A stretch of 64,000 nt of DNA from Euglena gracilis. Its lineage: Eukaryota; Euglenida; Euglenophyceae; Euglenales. The notes beneath the pieces are model-generated. The model did not search any database, was not told where the DNA came from, and saw nothing but the letters and a program-made list of their open reading frames with translations. The stretch lies in the NCBI GenBank assembly GCA_039621445.1, contig CP154955.1, forward strand, positions 44,601,540-44,665,539, read 5' to 3'. The position numbers and the translations under genes are program-made. Within the stretch, counting starts at the first letter, position 1. Each line of letters begins with the position of its first letter. This document shows positions 21,790 to 31,234 of this stretch, one piece after another.

Positions 21790-22510
21790 TCAGATATCCT
21801 GACTGGACCTGGGAATCCCTGGTCCATGAAGGAAATCGGGCGTAGCCCTGGGAGGGGGATGTTTACCAGGCACGTCCCAGCAGGATATCTGCCGAGTGGG
21901 TTCTTTGACGATCGCACTAGCAATGGGCGTTTCCGGCCCTTCGGGAAATTTCACTATGTAATTTTCCAACTTTGAAACCTTTGATGTGTTAGGGGGTGGG
22001 GGGGTTGCGATGCCCACGGACTGCCGTGCTGCCGCCGCCCCATCAGCTTCTGCAGCTGCTGCTGTGTCTCCACCTTCCCCAGCTTCAGCTGTTTTCTCGG
22101 AAGTTCTTTGAAGTTCTTCTTGGCAGTGTGAAGTTCTTTGAGGCACATTCTTCATGGAAGTTCAGTTGTGACCTTGGTCTTCGTAATTGCAGTATTTCTG
22201 GAATAATTCCAGTTGAACTCGGAGAGTTGAATTTCCTCCTTGAAGTGGAAGGTCAGAAAAAAGTTTGCTCGACCAGTTGATAAATATGATGGTCTTTGGT
22301 GAATGCAATACTCCTTGTAAATAATTCCGAATTGAACTCGTAGAAGTAAATTTATTTCTCCTTCAGTCGAAAGGAAGAATTAGGGGTCAACCACCTCCGG
22401 AAACAAAAGGCAGTAAGATGCATCCCCCGCGCACACGAACACACCAGAGCAGAACAGCCGGCAAGGAAAGTAAGACCTCACCAGCTCGCAGTACGGAGCC
22501 CGAAGGGTCG
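21790..22510 (-). mobile_element. Second copy of the 5' end of the DIRS-like element
   Basis: Minus strand. The leader at 22391-22510 matches 27163-27285 (direct repeat with GGCAGTAAG, CCGGCAAGGAAAG, CGGAGCCCGAA). The first codons (MCLKELHTAKKN, KLMGRRQHGSPWASQP at 22148-21954) align with MCWKKFQAVKRK and QHVRPWPSQP of the copy starting at 27044. The copy loses similarity near 21790. It is either a truncated neighbour or part of a split terminal repeat of the element upstream. Confidence 0.6.
22391..22510. repeat. DIRS-like element terminal-type repeat R1
   Basis: About 120 bp in the same orientation as 27163-27285 and inverted relative to 22719-22812. Confidence 0.7.
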
Positions 22511-22656
22511 TCTTGGAAATTGCATCTTTCATTAAAATCTTTCAGATGCTTCAAAAAATTGTGCTTGGAGGCTCTGCGCTAGCGTCTTCTTCCAATTGAT
22601 AAGGTTTTTGACGTTTTTGACGTTCCTGTCTTCTGAGTTTCGAAGGGCAAATTGTC

Positions 22657-22812
22657 GGACTCCCACGACAGAGGAAGGGGGAGGAAGGGACCAAGAGGGC
22701 GAAGCACAAGAAGATGGTGAGGTCCTGCTTTCCTTGCCGGCTGTTCTCTTCTGTGTCTGTGCGTGCGCGGGGGGTGCTTTTTACTGCGCCTTTGTTGCCG
22801 GAGTTGGAGATG
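22657..22812. repeat. DIRS-like element internal complementary region R2
   Basis: 22657-22722 is the reverse complement of 23028-23094, and 22719-22812 is the reverse complement of the leader repeats at 22391-22510 and 27163-27285. The block therefore joins the complements of two ends, as the internal complementary region of DIRS-type elements does. Confidence 0.65.
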
Positions 22813-23027
22813 ATGAGGCCTCCTCCGAAACCTTGGCAAAGCTGAACCGTCGTGGCCCCGCCCCCTCCCCCTCTCCCATGGTCGCTTGGTGGGGGCCTCG
22901 ATGGGGACGGTTGTCTCTTTCTGGTGTGTTCCTGGGTGGGTGGTTGGGGTTGCTTGGTTGGGGGTCCCCTTTCTGGTTGGGATGTCTTTCTTTTTCTGTT
23001 GATTTTTTGGGTGGGAGGGTTGGGCTC

Positions 23028-23125
23028 ACCATCTTCTTGTGCTTCGCCCTCTTGGTCCCTTCCTCCCCCTTCCTCTGTCGTGGGAGTCCGAGACCATTCG
23101 GGCTCCGCACTGCGAGATGGTGAGG
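23028..23125. repeat. DIRS-like element repeat R3
   Basis: First part complementary to 22657-22722. Its last about 33 bases (GACCATTCGGGCTCCGCACT...) are complementary to the outermost bases 27244-27285 of the element's 5' end. It overlaps the recombinase C-terminal frame. Confidence 0.65.
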
Positions 23126-23927
23126 TACTGTGCACCCCCCTTTGGGCCATAATATTTTGAATTTTTGATACGACCCCAAGTCGCAAATAATGGGCTTGGA
23201 AGGCCCCAAAATTTTTCCACTGACCCAGCTGCTGGACTTCTTCCACTTGCAAACCAGCATTTTTCCACCATAAGACCCCAGCCCCTCTGGTGCTGTGGGG
23301 TTTCCAATGGGTGGTGTCCACCCCCCCCCTCTTGCAGAATTTCTTTGGTAAGGGAATTCACCCTTTCTGATGTCAAAGGTCTTTTACCATCCAAAGACCA
23401 TAACAAATTATTTTTGTGTCCAACCATGTGGGCTGTCCTTTCCACATATTCTTTCAATAAATGCCAGGGGCTGATGAGGGGGGTGTGTGGCAAATTCAAA
23501 ATCTCCTCCCATCTTGGGAATTGCCACCCTTTCCTTTGCAATAAAATGAAAATTTTTTCTCCCACGAAACTGATTTTCCGCTGTGTTCTGGCTAAATCAA
23601 CCCCCCTGTGGAGGGCTAACAGCCTCCAACAGATGATGAGTCTGTTTCTGAGCTCTTTCACAGACAGGTCTGAGAGGGGTTTGGATTTCCTGATGACTTT
23701 TTCTAAGAAATCAGTGGGGTCCCAGAAATGGGCATACTTGCAGACATTGGAATTCCACTTCCTTTTCAATGGAGACAAAAGAGGGGAAAACCTCAATGAC
23801 CCAAACCCTGGGAGTAATAAAACTGCTGCATATGCATTTCGTGCAGTGTTGAGGCTGTGGGGAGGCAAATCAGGATGGCCTCGGCCATCTTGTGGACTGT
23901 GCAGTCCTGCAGGGGCACCCCTTTGTG

Positions 23928-24680
23928 TCAACAATTGGCCCACCAATGTCCTGAAGGCTGAATCATATCTCTTGACATTTCCCAGATTTTTTTTATGTAA
24001 GTGTCGATACTGGACATCGAAACTTCCTGGGATTGTAATATTTGCCTGACACAATCAAGCAGGCCAAATTCCACCTTGGGGGGGGGATCTTCTCCCCCCA
24101 GCAGTTGTGAAACAGACGCCACTGGGGGGGGGACTAGCAAAACCTTGCTGCCTGGCTGCCTGATTGACATTAATTGGCGCCACCATGATGTCGAAGCCCA
24201 GTGGGGTACGATCAACAGACAAATTAGGTCTGGGTTTAACATTAATCTCTGAACCCATTGGGGAATGATGCTCCAGGGGGGGTTTGCATAAACTGGGGGG
24301 AGGCCCCTCAAATCTGCCTTCAAGGCATCCACCAGCAAAGCCCCTTGGTGGGGGTATCGACAAACAAACTTGGGGAATTTTTTGTTGCTGGGTGTGCAAA
24401 ACATGTCCCCCTCTGGGGTGATTTCCTTTCTGAAAAACTGAAGAATTTGGTGAAAGATGTTTAGGTTTAGGGTATAATCCCCTGGGTCCTTTTGCTCCCT
24501 GGTCAGGGAGTCTGCCAATTGCTCCTTTGTGGGGACCCAAACCACCTGCAAATTGATTTGTTTTTCTTGGCAATGATACAGCAGGGGTTTTAAGATGGAA
24601 TTTAGGTATGGCTTTTGCCTCCCCATTTTGTTAAATAACTTACAGCCACCTGGCTGTCCACGTGGAGCACAATTGTTTGT
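23928..24680 (-). pseudogene. RNase H C-terminal part plus NPPW (DIRS methyltransferase-like) domain
   Basis: Minus strand, in the frame of a long ORF starting at 27044. It reads LQVVWVPTKEQLADSLTREQ (end of RNase H, about 24540-24480), then VDALKADLRGLP and YANPPWSIIPQWVQRL (about 24335-24250), LIVPHWASTSWWRQL and a linker into the recombinase frame. In DIRS-type elements this domain follows RNase H and is related in sequence to N6-adenine methyltransferases. The change from the RT frame near 24650-24690 is a one-base shift. Confidence 0.7.
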
Positions 24681-26623
24681 TTTGGTTTGGCTAGTGCCTT
24701 TACTGTTTCCACTGCAGCCTGCAACTCTTTTTGATTGATATGAAGGACATGCAGGTCCCTCCAAAAATCCTGCACCTTTTGGCCCCCCCCCCCCCCACTG
24801 CCAGGTGCTGCTGTGTCTGAAAAGAGCTCCTGAGAGGCCTGGGACTGAAATGCCCTGCCCACACCTGGCTGTAAAAAGGCTTTTAACTCCACAATTTGAT
24901 CTTTGACCCCCTGGGGAATGGTCAGGGTGTGGTCCCAACCCCACTTTGTGTGCAAATCCACCATTTTGCAAAGTTGATCTGTCAGAATTCTGAGAAATGG
25001 CATTGAAACTAAATAGCTTCTGACTTGTCCCACAATAGAACTGAGTTTTCTGCAGCTCATTTTCTGTGCTGTGAGCACTTTGCCTAGCTCCTTTCTTAAG
25101 GATTTTAGTTTTTCCTGAGGAATTTCCAATTGGCCTTTTTTCAAATTGATCCATTGGCCCAAATGTTTTATTTCCTGTGTGGGTTCCAGACAGGATTTGG
25201 GGAGGTTTAGTCTGAAACCTGCCAGTAAAAGGTCTGTTTTTACTTCTGCCAAATGTTGGGCTGCTGTCTTTTTGCTGGGGGCTAACAGCAAAATGTCGTC
25301 CAGGTAGATGAAAACTACCTTGCCTTCCTTTCTCCATTTTCTTTCCCAGACTCTCATAAGAGTCATAAATTTTTGTGGCAGGCTGCTTATACCAAAGCAT
25401 GCAGCTTGAAATTGCCACGTTTCCCCCCCCACCTGCATGCACACATGTTTTTCCAGACTGCTGTGCAGTTTTAAGTGGAAATATGCATCTTTCAGGTCTA
25501 TTTTTCCACAGAACCAACCTTTTCTTAGATATGGGAAGATGTTTCCCATGTGTTCCAATCTGAATTTCTGGGGGGTGAAATGGAGATTTAACTGTCGACA
25601 ATCTGAAATCAGTCTTTCCTTGGTCTTTTCCCCTTCCTTTTTGGAAATGATAAAATAAGGGACAAAATGTTTTGCCTCCTGTGGGGTGATTTGCCTGGTT
25701 GCCCCTGCACATTCGTATTCTCTCAGAATTTTCTGGGCAGTCCTTATTTCTTGGGGAGTTTTGAAGGGAACTTTTAAGGACATCTGAGGGGGGAGGGGAA
25801 GATCTGCCCTGACCCCTTCCCTTATCAGGTTTAATACCTCTGTGCTGGCTCCTGCCTTGACCCAATGGGGGATGCTGGCCTGCAGGGCCCTGTAGGGGGG
25901 CACCCCTGGGTATAATGTGTCTGGGGATTCCACAGGCCCCATCACTGGGGTCCTTTCCCCTGGCTGCCCCATCACTGGGGTCCATTCCCCTGGCTGCCCC
26001 ATCACTGGGGTTGCCTCTGGCCCTGCCATAGGGCTGCTCAAAGACAGGCTTTCCCCCTGTTTTTGAAAGATGGGGGAAGGTCTGTGGTGGGGAGGTACAT
26101 ATAATGCTGGGGGGTGAGGGCTGATTACCTTCTGGGGGGGCCCTGGTGTAGCCAATCTTGGGCCTCCCCCCCAAGTGCTGATATCTTGAATGTACTGGCC
26201 TCCAGTGGCCCCTTGAATTTGCTTGAAATGGCCTCCATTGGCCTTGATATCTTGATTGTAATGGCCTCCATTGGCCTTCAGGGCCATCTGGCCTTCTTGG
26301 TCTCCATTGACCTTCTCTCCAGCACTTTTCTTGTGTCTTCTTTTTCCCTCTTGGTTCCCCAGAAGCCACCATGGCTGAATTGTTCTGAGGGGTTTGATGC
26401 CACCTGTCTTGGCTGTGGCTTGCTTCCCCTGGGGGGGATGATTTTGAGGGTTCTGGGGGGATAGTTGGACATACCTCTCCCCACTGGGGTCCCCTGCTGG
26501 GATTCTGGGTTTTGTGTCCTTGAGAATGGGCACCATGCCCTTTTGAATGATGGCTGCCATAGCCTTGGGCCCCAGGCCCTGTAGATAGATGGCCGCCATG
26601 GCCATTTTGAGGAGGGTTTCCAC
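24602..26623 (-). CDS. Reverse transcriptase and RNase H of the DIRS-like element
   Basis: 673-residue minus-strand frame. The first 240 residues are Gly/Pro/Gln-rich with KANGG and PVMGQPGE repeats. RT spans about 295-560: VPYFIISKK, LISDCRQLN, GKIDLKDAYFHLKL, ACFGISSLPQKF, YLDDI at 440-444 and LAGFRLNLPKSCLEPTQ. RNase H follows with D603 (LFSDTAAPGSGG), E633 (INQKELQA) and D656 (VLHVDSQVA). The frame stops at 24602, inside RNase H, because of a frameshift. It copies element RNA into cDNA. An overlapping frame from 27044 stays open through the same stretch but carries recognisable protein only at its two ends. Confidence 0.85.
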   Translation of the reverse strand: METLLKMAMAAIYLQGLGPKAMAAIIQKGMVPILKDTKPRIPAGDPSGERYVQLSPQNPQNHPPQGKQATAKTGGIKPLRTIQPWWLLGNQEGKRRHKKSAGEKVNGDQEGQMALKANGGHYNQDIKANGGHFKQIQGATGGQYIQDISTWGGGPRLATPGPPQKVISPHPPALYVPPHHRPSPIFQKQGESLSLSSPMAGPEATPVMGQPGEWTPVMGQPGERTPVMGPVESPDTLYPGVPPYRALQASIPHWVKAGASTEVLNLIREGVRADLPLPPQMSLKVPFKTPQEIRTAQKILREYECAGATRQITPQEAKHFVPYFIISKKEGEKTKERLISDCRQLNLHFTPQKFRLEHMGNIFPYLRKGWFCGKIDLKDAYFHLKLHSSLEKHVCMQVGGETWQFQAACFGISSLPQKFMTLMRVWERKWRKEGKVVFIYLDDILLLAPSKKTAAQHLAEVKTDLLLAGFRLNLPKSCLEPTQEIKHLGQWINLKKGQLEIPQEKLKSLRKELGKVLTAQKMSCRKLSSIVGQVRSYLVSMPFLRILTDQLCKMVDLHTKWGWDHTLTIPQGVKDQIVELKAFLQPGVGRAFQSQASQELFSDTAAPGSGGGGGQKVQDFWRDLHVLHINQKELQAAVETVKALAKPKQTIVLHVDSQVAVSYLTKWGGKSHT

Positions 26624-27044
26624 CTTCCTGACTTGAACCTTTTGAACTTGTCATATTTCCCCTGCCATAGGGGTGGGGATGAGAAGGGGGATGGGTAGTC
26701 TGCCAGACCTGTTTTTCCCGCTCCTGACAATGTTTCCTTGATTGATGACTGTGATGGGTCCCCATGACCCAATGGGCCTTGCCCTGGATGGCTCCTCTGA
26801 CGCTTTGCTCTGACCACGAGTGTCCAGGGTCCATGGCCGTCACAAAAGCTTTGTTGAAAACAGGAAATTTCTGACGAACTGGGGGGCGGAAGGGTTGCGA
26901 CGGCCACGGACGGACGTGTTGGCCCTGCTCCATCAGGTACTCCAGCGCCTGCAGTTCCTCGGTGTTTTCCAGCTTCGGCTGTCTGTCTTGAACGTCCTTG
27001 TGCTCCCACTTCCTCTTGACAGCTTGAAATTTTTTCCAACACAT
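26250..27044 (-). CDS. Gag-like N-terminal region of the DIRS-like element
   Basis: Minus-strand frame from ATG 27044: MCWKKFQAVKRK, EQGQHVRPWPSQPFRPP, then GIPR/QWRP-type repeats (QGQWRPFQ, GHWRPVH). The first about 65 residues align with the second copy at 22148-21954, which supports this frame. A rival frame from 27240 is also partly conserved (CQEE, RPSVAVATLPPP), so the true start is not settled. In DIRS-type elements this ORF supplies the RNA-binding particle protein. Confidence 0.45.
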
Positions 27045-27162
27045 CTTTCATTGAATTCCGTGGAACACGTGTTTGATTTTTGAATGTCTTTGTCTTCAGT
27101 ATTGACCGCACTCGTAGTGTTGAAATTCTTTCTCCTTGAGGTCGAAGGGCAGAAATAGGAAT

Positions 27163-27285
27163 CAGCCAACTCCGGCAACAAAAAGCAGTAAGAAGCACCC
27201 CCCGCGCACGCACAAACACACAGAGCAGAACAGCCGGCAAGGAAAGCAGGACCGCACCATCTCGCAGTGCGGAGCCCGAATGGTC
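27163..27285. repeat. DIRS-like element 5' leader repeat R4
   Basis: Outer 5' end of the element on the minus strand; direct copy of 22391-22510, complementary to parts of R2 and R3. Confidence 0.7.
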
Positions 27286-27638
27286 AGAATCAGCCAGCTC
27301 CGGCTACCACATCCAAACAACACCGCCGGCGAGCAAGGCATTGCATCACGATGGCAAAGTGCGGAACCCCGAGGTGTCTTTCAGAAAAAGTGGGTGGATT
27401 TTGGCCTGGTAGAAAATGCCCCCAGGGAACTCCAAGAGAGCACAAGTTACAATTTCGTGCCAAGAGCGGATATTTTGAAAGGCGGAAAAAATTCAAATAT
27501 CTTTGACGACACATTGGAAATTTTTTCCGATCCAGGAAGCCCGACTTTTTCCCCCCAGGGGGTCAACCACCCGCCCACCCACCCAAAACCCTTCCTTCCA
27601 AAGTCGGCCGAAAATGCTGGAAAATTATCCGACACAAA
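27286..27638. other. No gene recognised
   Basis: Single-copy-looking flank of the DIRS-like element. 27290-27360 weakly echoes the leader repeat (CAGCCAGCTCCGGC, GCCGGCGAGCAAGGC). Confidence 0.3.
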
Positions 27639-27909
27639 CAGGCTTCTTTTTGAGACCCCGGGGGGGGGGGGGCCGGGTCCCCCCCCCACCCAGGGTGGCG
27701 TGGGACCCCCGGGGGGGGGGGGCCCACAAAATCGGACCCGCTAAAGGCAATCTTCAAAAATTTTCGGCGCTTCGCGCCGAAAAGGTATACCCGGCGCCTC
27801 CGGCGCAGGAACCCCCGGGGGGGGGGGGGGGGCGGCCCCGCCCCACCCCCCCACCCCCCCCCCCCGGGGGGGGGGGGGGGGTGGGTCAGGTGACTTAAAA
27901 AGAAGCCTG
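27639..27909. mobile_element. hAT-type MITE without visible target duplication
   Basis: CAGGCTTCTTTTTGAG at the left and its near complement CTTAAAAAGAAGCCTG at the right bound 271 bp of G/C runs and two GGCGC...GCGCC hairpins. Flanking 8-mers (GACACAAA, GTGGTAAA) do not match, so it may be old or rearranged. Confidence 0.5.
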
Positions 27910-28505
27910 GTGGTAAAGCTATATAGTTGCTTGACACCCCCACCCACCACTGCCCAGAAGAACACTGTCCCCGAAAAGACCGCAAGGCCAGGTGGGGGTT
28001 TGGGTCGGACCACCACCCACCAGGCCCTGACCCCCCCCACCCACTAGGCACAGCGTTTCGGGGATTGCTGTGCAGTCTCCACCTGATGTCCACTTTGATG
28101 GGGGAATGGGAGAGGGGAAACTCAGGTTGCAAGCTTCCTTGAAGTGGAGGCATCACACCACAAAATCAGCAGTGCGAATCCGAAGACATACATCACAAGA
28201 AACAACGCTTCTTGTTGCGAACACAATGACACTGCAGGGGACAAAGCTCAAATTATTTTGCATGCATATTTTTCTATTTACTCGTGGACAGAAGAATAAT
28301 AACAAACATAAAAAAACTTCTGGTGCAATGACTTGGACCTTGGGGGTGGCAGGGTAACCACAGTCCTGAAAAAAAATGTGCACTGCCCAAATTCATGTCA
28401 CACCCCCAAGGACCCGAAAGTGAAGTCCAAAAAAGTGCACCCCCAAAAAACTTTGCACTGGGTTGTGCCCAAAATTAAACCCCCTGAGGGTCCGAAACTA
28501 TGGTA
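27910..28505. other. No gene recognised
   Basis: Mixed-composition DNA with no supported frame. 28380-28500 has CCCCCAA and GTCCGAAA-type short words like the ends of neighbouring repeats. Confidence 0.3.
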
Positions 28506-29251
28506 CCCCCCCCCCCCCTAGTCGTATGACCGGGTTCCTGCAACCTGTGACCGGGGGGGGGGGGGGGTGGTCATAACACCCCCATAACCTGCAACCTGTG
28601 ACCGGGGGGTGGTCATAGATGAGGGGGCGGTCGTAGAAGTGTGTGAAAACTGTCCCAAAATGGCAGATTTACCCCCCCCAAAATATCCCATTTTTCAAAA
28701 ATCCGGCGCTTCGCGCCGGCAGGGGGGACCTTATTTTGGGGGGGTCCATTTCATGGATTTTTGCTCGGACCGGCCAGGGGGGGACTTATTTTTGGGGGGT
28801 TAAATTTTTCGCAACCTGCAACCTGTGACCGGGGGGGGGGGGGTGGTCCATGCTTGTGCTTACCAACCGGGGGGGGGGGAGGGGGGGTTTGGGGTCTATG
28901 GGGTGCCTGCCCCTAGCGGTCACGCCCCCCCCCCGGGGGGGGATAGGGGTCCGGGCCGGACCCAGAAAATTTTCATTGAAAATGGCCTTTTCCGGGCCCC
29001 CGGCGCCTTCGGCGCCGGGGTCGGAGGGGGTGCCTGCTAGGGGCAGGCACCCCCCCGAAACCCTACCCCCCCCCGGGGGGGGGGGTCGGATCGGGTGCTA
29101 TGGGGTGCCTGCCCCTAGCACCCACCCCCCCCCCCGTGGGGTAGGCACCCGACTAAGCACAAGCCTGGGGTGGTCATAACACCCCCATGACCTGCAACCT
29201 GTGACCGGGGGGTGGTCATAAATGAGGGGTGGTCGTACGACTAGGGGGGGG
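28506..29251. mobile_element. TA-flanked word-repeat element (word CTAGTCGTA), carrying a nested MITE
   Basis: TA at 28504-28505 and 29252-29253. Left end is a C run then CTAGTCGTATGACC; right end GGTCGTACGACTAG then a G run. Inside, a block of about 75 bp (TGGTCATAACACCCCCAT, CTGCAACCTGTGACCGG, GGTCGTA) occurs at 28567-28640 and 29170-29245. A hAT-type MITE sits at 28849-29167, and another unclassified insert with a CCGGCGCTTCGCGCCGG hairpin at about 28660-28810. Confidence 0.6.
28849..29167. mobile_element. hAT-type MITE, TSD GGGTGGTC
   Basis: CATGCTTGTGCTTA...TAAGCACAAGCCTG, flanked by GGGTGGTC at 28841-28848 and 29168-29175. The interior is G/C runs with GGGTGCCTGCCCCTAGC words in both orientations and a GGCGCCTTCGGCGCC hairpin. 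Confidence 0.7.
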
Positions 29252-29253
29252 TA

Positions 29254-29450
29254 CAATAATGTGCGCACCCGCGCACTTAAATGGGGGGGGGGGTAGTCAG
29301 ATGATCCTTCAGCTGGTCGCTGACCCTTCAAATTAGCCGACTTTGGGCCAGGTGTCAACCACACGGTGTGTCTTGGACGGCGGGCGGGTAGAACACCCTT
29401 GGTCCACCAGGCCCCTTAAACCTGAACCACCCCATAACAGGGGGGGGGGC
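29254..29450. other. No gene recognised
   Basis: Short flank with one G run (29284-29292) and no supported frame. Confidence 0.3.
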
Positions 29451-29800
29451 ATCCTCAAAAAAAATGCGCAAAAAATGTGCAAAAAAATGCACATTTTTGG
29501 AAAAACACACAAACATATGCAAACCTGAGACAGTGAAAATGCAAGAATCATGCAAACTTTGTCCAAAAAAATGGCACCAAAATTTACAAGATTTGTTTGG
29601 AATTATGTAGATGTAAGTTTCATAATTTCCGAAAAAACCCCCCAAAATACAAAAAAAAAACAGAAATGCGAAAAAAATTGCGTTGGGAAAAAAAATCCAT
29701 AAAAAGTGCAAAAAATGCGCATTTTTTGGAAAATCTGAAAAAATGCGCACAAATGCGAAAAAAAAATGCGCATTGTGTCCACCCCGCCTGGTTCGCATGC
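29450..29800. repeat. AT-rich repeat with iterated AAAATGCGCATTTT words, copy 1
   Basis: Dense AAAAATGCGCA/TGCGCATTTTT words around a core (GGAATTATGTAGATGTAAGTTT) that matches 42785-42815 (GGAATAATGAGGAAAATGTA). Paired with 42536-43027. Confidence 0.6.
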
Positions 29801-30243
29801 AAAATCCACCTCAAAAATACTGCTTTATTCAAGAAAATTATTCTTCTATGTCAGGAAGGGGGGACAACTTATGTCAGGAAGGGCGGATTATTGGCTATGA
29901 CGATCCCGGAGGTCATACCGACCATTGGTCGGGCCGACCACTGGAGGTCGATAAGAATAGCCAATGAGACACATTACCCCCCTTTTCAAAGGACTTTTGA
30001 CTAGAGGTCGGGCCGACCATGGTCGGCCCGACCTCTTTGTTACCGACCATATGGTCAGTAGCAAAGAATTGGAGGTCGGGCCGACCATGTGGTCGGTAGA
30101 TACGACCTCAATGGTTTTCCTTTTCAAAAGCATCCAAACCCTTGCCACATAAAAAGGGCTATTTTAGCATATTCTGATGGCGTTAACCCGTGGCCAAAAA
30201 TAATTTCTGACATTATTTGAAGGAGCAGGGTTAGGGTTACGAT

Positions 30244-30610
30244 CAGGGTTTGATATAAGAACAGGTGGGGGGGGTCCGGACCCCCCCCCTGCGGGCCAGG
30301 AGGGGGGGGGGGGTGGGGGGGACACCCCCCCACCTAAACAGTGGCGCGGTCTGGGTGACCGAAAATTTTTGACCCCCCAAAACAACCAAAAGTGCCATTT
30401 TGGGCACTTTTTGGGCAAAAATTTGCTAAAAATGCAAAAAATTTTCGGCGCAAAGCGCCGGAGGAAAAAATTGACCCTTTTGGGGGGTCCCGGGTACCCC
30501 CCCAGGGTCGGTCAGAACACCCCTGGCAGGGGGGGGGGGGGGGGGTCCGGACCCCCCCCCCGGGACACCCCCCACCTAAACCATGTACGCCCTCCTTATA
30601 TCAAACCCTG
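30244..30610. mobile_element. hAT-type MITE, TSD GTTACGAT
   Basis: CAGGGTTTGATATAAG...CTTATATCAAACCCTG, 367 bp, flanked by GTTACGAT at 30236-30243 and 30611-30618. The related uninterrupted sequence at 51836-51890 reads AGGGTTGCGATTCGCATC with a single copy of the target, which confirms the insertion. The interior has G/C runs and a GGCGCAAAGCGCC hairpin. Same family as 48580-49190. Confidence 0.9.
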
Positions 30611-30686
30611 GTTACGATTCTTATGCAAACAGCAGATCATTTCCCGCTCAATGTTGTTAGATTGGTCTCTACAGGGTACTCAGCGA

Positions 30687-30785
30687 ACCCAAAGAGCCGC
30701 CCAGCTGGGGTTAAAAACATGGGGGGACCCGAGCGAGGCGCTGAAGGCGCCGAGCGAGGGTCCCCCCATGTGTATTAACCCTAGT
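30687..30785. repeat. Long hairpin (GGGGGACCCGAGCGAGGCGC type), copy 1
   Basis: Inverted repeat with ends AGCTGGGGTTAA/TTAACCCTAGTTG and a stem GGGGGACC..GAGCGAGGCGC. Copies at 36828-36901 and 57673-57762 lie in the same sequence context, so the hairpin is part of the larger element family. Confidence 0.7.
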
Positions 30786-30929
30786 TGTTTGGGGTACCTG
30801 GTACCTTGTGGGGGCCAATTTATCACGTTTTTGAAGAGCCGGCTGCAGCCCTCAAAATTTTTTCAGGCCTCAAAAAGAGTTGCTTTATCGGTATGCGACC
30901 GCCATTGAAATTTTTCTAAGCCGGTTAAT

Positions 30930-31010
30930 GAAGGAGTAGGGTTAGGGTCAGGGTCAGGGTTAAGGTTAGGGTTAGCGTTAGGTTTAGGTCAGGGTTAGGG
31001 TTAGGGTTGG
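30930..31010. repeat. Degenerate TTAGGG tract
   Basis: About a dozen TTAGGG, TCAGGG and TTAGCG units in a row. Shorter tracts of the same kind lie at 30229, 36990 (complement), 50765-50790, 51120-51160, 51838 and 57568. Confidence 0.8.
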
Positions 31011-31170
31011 GGCCTTGCACACACAAGGGGATTTTGTTACTGGCCATGGATCTCACCTAATTTGGCCGGTTTTCACCAATTTTTTTTGAATTTGGGCGTA
31101 TTTTGACAGCTTTAAGCGCATTCCTATGTGTTTCCCTCCATATTTTACTGATTCAAATTTGGGGGGGGGG
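31011..31170. repeat. Dispersed block, pair of 51150-51335
   Basis: GGCCATGGATCTCACCT, AATTTTTTTTGAATTTGGG and the GTGTTT..(C/G)TTCAT stretch occur in the same order at 51200-51310, ending in a G run and GGGCTTA in both. Confidence 0.65.
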
Positions 31171-31234
31171 GGGCTTAATGTTGATAAGTCATAGCCAATG
31201 GTCGGCCCGACCATGGTCGGCACGACCTCCGGGA

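Larger units (their letters stand above)
22551..24054 (-). pseudogene. Tyrosine recombinase of the DIRS-like element
   Basis: Minus strand, overlapping the upstream ORF by about 127 bases in another frame, as is usual in DIRS elements. The frame from 24054 reads NVKRYDSAFRTLVGQLL, then LALHRGVDLARTQ with the first catalytic-Arg block (R150, about 23607). A frameshift in the C run at about 23322-23331 moves the reading to the frame from 23321. That frame gives HSTRGAG (H and R, 23297-23286), LGQWKNF (W) and the nucleophile in AHYLRLG (Y at about 23189). The set R, HxxR, W and Y fits a tyrosine recombinase that inserts circular cDNA without an integrase. The tail is basic, proline-rich low complexity. 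Confidence 0.75.
22655..27285 (-). mobile_element. DIRS-like tyrosine-recombinase retrotransposon
   Basis: Minus-strand order: leader repeat R4 (27163-27285), gag-like ORF, RT-RNase H, NPPW domain, tyrosine recombinase, then the complementary blocks R3 and R2. There is no LTR and no integrase. The inverted and complementary end blocks are what circular-intermediate YR elements need for replication. At least two frameshifts (about 24670 and 23325) make this copy defective unless they are sequence errors in homopolymers. Confidence 0.78.

Noticed and set aside
21720-21960. Structured RNA or rRNA fragment
   Set aside because: Some short complementary pieces exist, but I recognise no rRNA or tRNA core, and the segment overlaps the DIRS-like second copy.
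27741-28156. Minus-strand Pro-rich ORFs
   Set aside because: Readings of MITE G/C runs with no conserved motif.
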